The notes beneath the pieces are model-generated. The model did not search any database, was not told where the DNA came from, and was given only the letters and a program-made list of their open reading frames with translations. Position numbers and translations under genes: made by a program. A stretch of 64,000 nucleotides of DNA from CAVURS01 sp963834425 (GTDB taxonomy: Bacteria; Actinomycetota; Actinomycetes; Actinomycetales; CAVURS01): positions 992,001 to 1,056,000 of the forward strand of contig CAWIBR010000013.1 of assembly GCA_963834425.1 (NCBI GenBank), in the 5' to 3' direction. Below, one piece after another: positions 61,604 to 64,000 of the stretch. Every line of letters starts with the position of its first letter. Position 1 is the stretch's first letter.

Positions 61604-63634
61604 GTGTCTGCCCAGATCACCGTTACCGTCGCCGGCGATCAGCGATCGGTGCCGGAGGGTACGACGGCCGGCGAGCTCTTCCCGGACGCTCAGCGCGGTG
61701 CGCAGGCCGTGGTCGTGGCCCGGGTCGACGGTGAGCTGCGGGACCTGACCCACGTCGTCACTGACGGAGCGGTCGTCGAGCCGGTCGGGTTGGACTCGGA
61801 CGACGGCCTGGCCGTGTTGCGGCACTCGGCGGCCCACGTGCTGGCCCAGGCCGTGCAGCAGGTCAACCCGCAGGCCCGGCTCGGTATCGGTCCGCCGATC
61901 CGCGACGGCTTCTACTACGACTTCGACGTCGAGGACGCGTTCACCCCCGAGGATCTGAAGGCCCTCGAGAAGGTCATGCAGCGGATCGTCAACGAGAGCC
62001 AGACCTACCGCCGTCGCGTGGTGAGCGAGGACGAGGCGCGGGCCGAGCTGGCCGACGAGCCCTACAAGCTCGAGCTGATCGGCCTCAAGGGCGGTCACGA
62101 GGGCGGGGAGTCCGAACAGGCGATCGAGGGGGCCGACGCCGAGGTCGGTGCCGGCGAGCTGACGATCTACGACAACCTGCGTCGCGACGGCTCGGTGGCC
62201 TGGCGCGACCTGTGCCGGGGTCCGCACCTGCCGACGACCAAGCTGATCAGCAACGCCTTCGCCCTGATGCGATCCGGTGGCGCCTACTGGCGGGGGAGTG
62301 AGAAGAACCCACAGCTGCAACGGATCTACGGCACCGCATGGCCGACCAAGGACGACCTCAAGGCCTACCAGGACCGGCTGGCCGAGGCCGAGCGCCGTGA
62401 CCATCGCAAGATCGGCCAGGAGCTGGATCTCTTCTCGTTCCCGGACGAGTTGGGCTCCGGTCTCGCGGTGTTCCACCCCAAGGGCGGGATCCTGCGCAAG
62501 GTGATGGAGGACTACTCGCGCCAGCGGCACGAGGAGGGCGGCTACGAGTTCGTCTTCACACCGCACATCACCAAGGGCGCGCTCTACGAGACCAGCGGCC
62601 ACCTGGACTGGTACGCCGACGGGATGTTCCCCCCGATGCACGTCGATGCGGAGTACGACGCCGACGGCGCCGTCCGCAAGCCCGGGCAGGACTACTACCT
62701 GAAGCCGATGAACTGCCCGATGCACTGCCTGATCTTCGACGCGCGTGGGCGCTCCTATCGCGAGCTTCCGTTGCGGTTGTTCGAGTTCGGCAGCGTCTAT
62801 CGCTACGAGAAGTCGGGCGTGATTCACGGCTTGACCCGCGTGCGCGGCATGACCCAGGACGATGCGCACATCTACTGCACCCGAGAGCAGATGCGCGACG
62901 AGCTGGCCTCGTTGCTGACCTTCGTCCTGGAGCTGTTGCGGGACTACGGCCTCGACGACTTCTACCTCGAGCTCTCGACCAAGGACCCGGTGAAGTACGT
63001 CGGCACCGACGAGGACTGGACGGAGGCCACCAACACGCTGGCCGAGGTCGCGGAGGCATCTGGGCTCGAGCTCGTGCCCGACCCGGGCGGCGCTGCGTTC
63101 TACGGCCCCAAGATCTCCGTGCAAGCGCGGGATGCGCTGGGTCGCACTTGGCAGATGTCGACCATCCAGCTCGACTTCAACATGCCCGCACGCTTCGGAC
63201 TCACCTACACCGGTAGCGATGGTGAGCGGCACGAGCCGGTGATGATCCATCGGGCGCTCTTCGGCTCGGTCGAGCGGTTCATCGCGGTGCTGACCGAGCA
63301 CTATGCCGGAGCGTTCCCTCCGTGGCTGTCGCCGGTGCAGGTGATCGGAGTCCCGGTCAGCGACGACCATGTCGACTACCTCCTGGATGTCGCAAAGCAG
63401 TTGCGGGCCAACGGGATCCGGGTCGAGGTCGACGCGTCCGACGATCGGATGCCCAAGAAGATCCGCAACGCGAGCAAGGCCAAGGTGCCGTTCGTCCTGA
63501 TCGCCGGCGAGGAGGATCAGAGCAAGGGCGCGGTCAGCTTCCGTTATCGGGATGGCTCGCAGCGCAACGGCGTGCCGGTGGCGGAGGCGATCGAGGAGAT
63601 CCTGACCGCCGTTCGCACCCGCGCGCAGGTCTGA
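61604..63634 (+). CDS. thrS: Threonyl-tRNA synthetase
   Basis: A 676-residue class II synthetase. The N-terminal TGS domain (ITVTVAGDQRSVPEGTTAGELFP) is followed by the editing domain with HSAAHVLAQAV, the catalytic core with CPMHCLIF, LRLFEFGSVYRYEKSGVIHGLTRVRGMTQDDAHIYC (motif 2), GPKISVQARDALGRTWQMSTIQLDFNMPARF and HRALFGSVERFIAVLTEHY (motif 3), and the anticodon-binding domain. GTG 61604 has AGGAG shortly upstream. The HIT gene follows after two bases, the order seen in many actinobacteria. Confidence 0.97.
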   Translation: MSAQITVTVAGDQRSVPEGTTAGELFPDAQRGAQAVVVARVDGELRDLTHVVTDGAVVEPVGLDSDDGLAVLRHSAAHVLAQAVQQVNPQARLGIGPPIRDGFYYDFDVEDAFTPEDLKALEKVMQRIVNESQTYRRRVVSEDEARAELADEPYKLELIGLKGGHEGGESEQAIEGADAEVGAGELTIYDNLRRDGSVAWRDLCRGPHLPTTKLISNAFALMRSGGAYWRGSEKNPQLQRIYGTAWPTKDDLKAYQDRLAEAERRDHRKIGQELDLFSFPDELGSGLAVFHPKGGILRKVMEDYSRQRHEEGGYEFVFTPHITKGALYETSGHLDWYADGMFPPMHVDAEYDADGAVRKPGQDYYLKPMNCPMHCLIFDARGRSYRELPLRLFEFGSVYRYEKSGVIHGLTRVRGMTQDDAHIYCTREQMRDELASLLTFVLELLRDYGLDDFYLELSTKDPVKYVGTDEDWTEATNTLAEVAEASGLELVPDPGGAAFYGPKISVQARDALGRTWQMSTIQLDFNMPARFGLTYTGSDGERHEPVMIHRALFGSVERFIAVLTEHYAGAFPPWLSPVQVIGVPVSDDHVDYLLDVAKQLRANGIRVEVDASDDRMPKKIRNASKAKVPFVLIAGEEDQSKGAVSFRYRDGSQRNGVPVAEAIEEILTAVRTRAQV

Positions 63635-63636
63635 GC

Positions 63637-64000
63637 GTGGCCGACCAGGGTCCGGTCGAAACCGACTCACCGGAGGAGTTTGCCCGAGAGCCCGACGGTT
63701 TCGAACGACTCTGGACCCCGCACCGGATGGTCTACCTCGATGGCCAGGACAAGCCGGCGGATCCCGACGACCCGGCCCAGTGTCCGTTCTGCCGGGCGCC
63801 GAGCCGGAGCGACGAGGACGCGCTCATCGTGCGACGGGGGACTGCGGCGTACGCCGTGTTGAACCTCTACCCCTACAACCCGGGGCATCTGATGGTCTGC
63901 CCGTACCGGCATGTGGCTCGGTACGACGAGCTGGCCGACGCCGAGGTGCATGAGATGGCCGCGCTGACCCAGCAGGCCATCCGAGCGCTGCGGGCGGTCG
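63637..64000 (+). CDS. HIT-family protein, N-terminal part (runs off the window)
   Basis: The first 121 residues, from GTG 63637: VADQGPVETDSPEEFAREPDGFERLWTPHRMVYLDGQ, CPFCRAPSRSDEDALIVRRGTAAYAVLNLYPYNPGHLMVCPYRHVARYDELADAEVHEMAALTQQAI. CPFC and NLYPYNPGHLMVCPYRHV mark the actinobacterial HIT nucleotide hydrolase/phosphorylase next to thrS. The catalytic HxHxH motif lies beyond the window end. It is probably co-transcribed with thrS. Confidence 0.92.
   Translation, partial: MADQGPVETDSPEEFAREPDGFERLWTPHRMVYLDGQDKPADPDDPAQCPFCRAPSRSDEDALIVRRGTAAYAVLNLYPYNPGHLMVCPYRHVARYDELADAEVHEMAALTQQAIRALRAV

Overview
This window is chromosomal DNA of a high-GC actinomycete. The evidence is pervasive GC-rich third codon positions, many GTG starts, a DUF3000–hemE pair, a coproporphyrin-type heme pathway (CgoX plus ChdC), an SsgA-like sporulation/division protein, TreY/TreZ trehalose synthesis, and the conserved thrS–HIT gene order at the right end. 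No ribosomal RNA gene is present, so I do not place it below class level.

Layout. 1–5.8 kb: DUF3000, an EamA permease, heme genes hemE, cgoX and chdC, and a DUF4349 lipoprotein. 5.8–11 kb: MsrB, a Usp-like protein, a secreted sedolisin-type peptidase, an ATP-dependent DNA ligase, a DoxX protein and a hydrolase. 11–14.7 kb: an accessory island with a trypsin-co-occurring-domain gene coupled to a trypsin-like peptidase/zinc-finger protein, then a decayed DUF222 (13E12-like) fragment. 14.7–23 kb: RibD-like reductase and treZ, treY and glgX, with a polyphosphate kinase 2 gene on the opposite strand between treZ and treY. 23–31.7 kb: YihY protein, RsgA, four tRNAs, PAP2 phosphatase, DinB, CapA, pabB–pabC, SsgA-like. 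31.9–34.2 kb: small secreted proteins, one collagen-like, and a long gene-poor stretch. 34.3–37.3 kb: two MarR regulators, a DHA2-type efflux pump and a deazaflavin-type oxidoreductase.

37.4–61.2 kb is the most striking region: a large locus that reads as a choline/glycine betaine (or related quaternary amine) catabolic island. It has a GMC choline dehydrogenase-like enzyme, betaine-aldehyde dehydrogenase and an APC permease. It also encodes a complete corrinoid methyl-transfer module: a non-pyrrolysine MttB-family methyltransferase, a corrinoid protein, a pterin methyltransferase, a DUF4445 ferredoxin/ASKHA reactivase and DUF1638. Folate C1 oxidation is represented by a MetF-like protein and PurU, and the oxidative end by dimethylglycine/sarcosine dehydrogenase with EtfB and EtfA. 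Three IclR regulators sit inside. A 16-bp motif of the form TTGCGTATG(C/G)CGCAAC lies just before metF, gbsA and, degenerate, the dimethylglycine dehydrogenase gene, suggesting one regulon. The proposed flow is choline to betaine, corrinoid demethylation of betaine to dimethylglycine with methyl-THF oxidised through folate to formate, then flavin-dependent demethylation to glycine.

About ten otherwise full-length genes are broken by single-base frame changes, mostly explained by one extra base. This looks more like sequence or assembly indels than true decay. Frameshifted genes are listed over their full inferred span.
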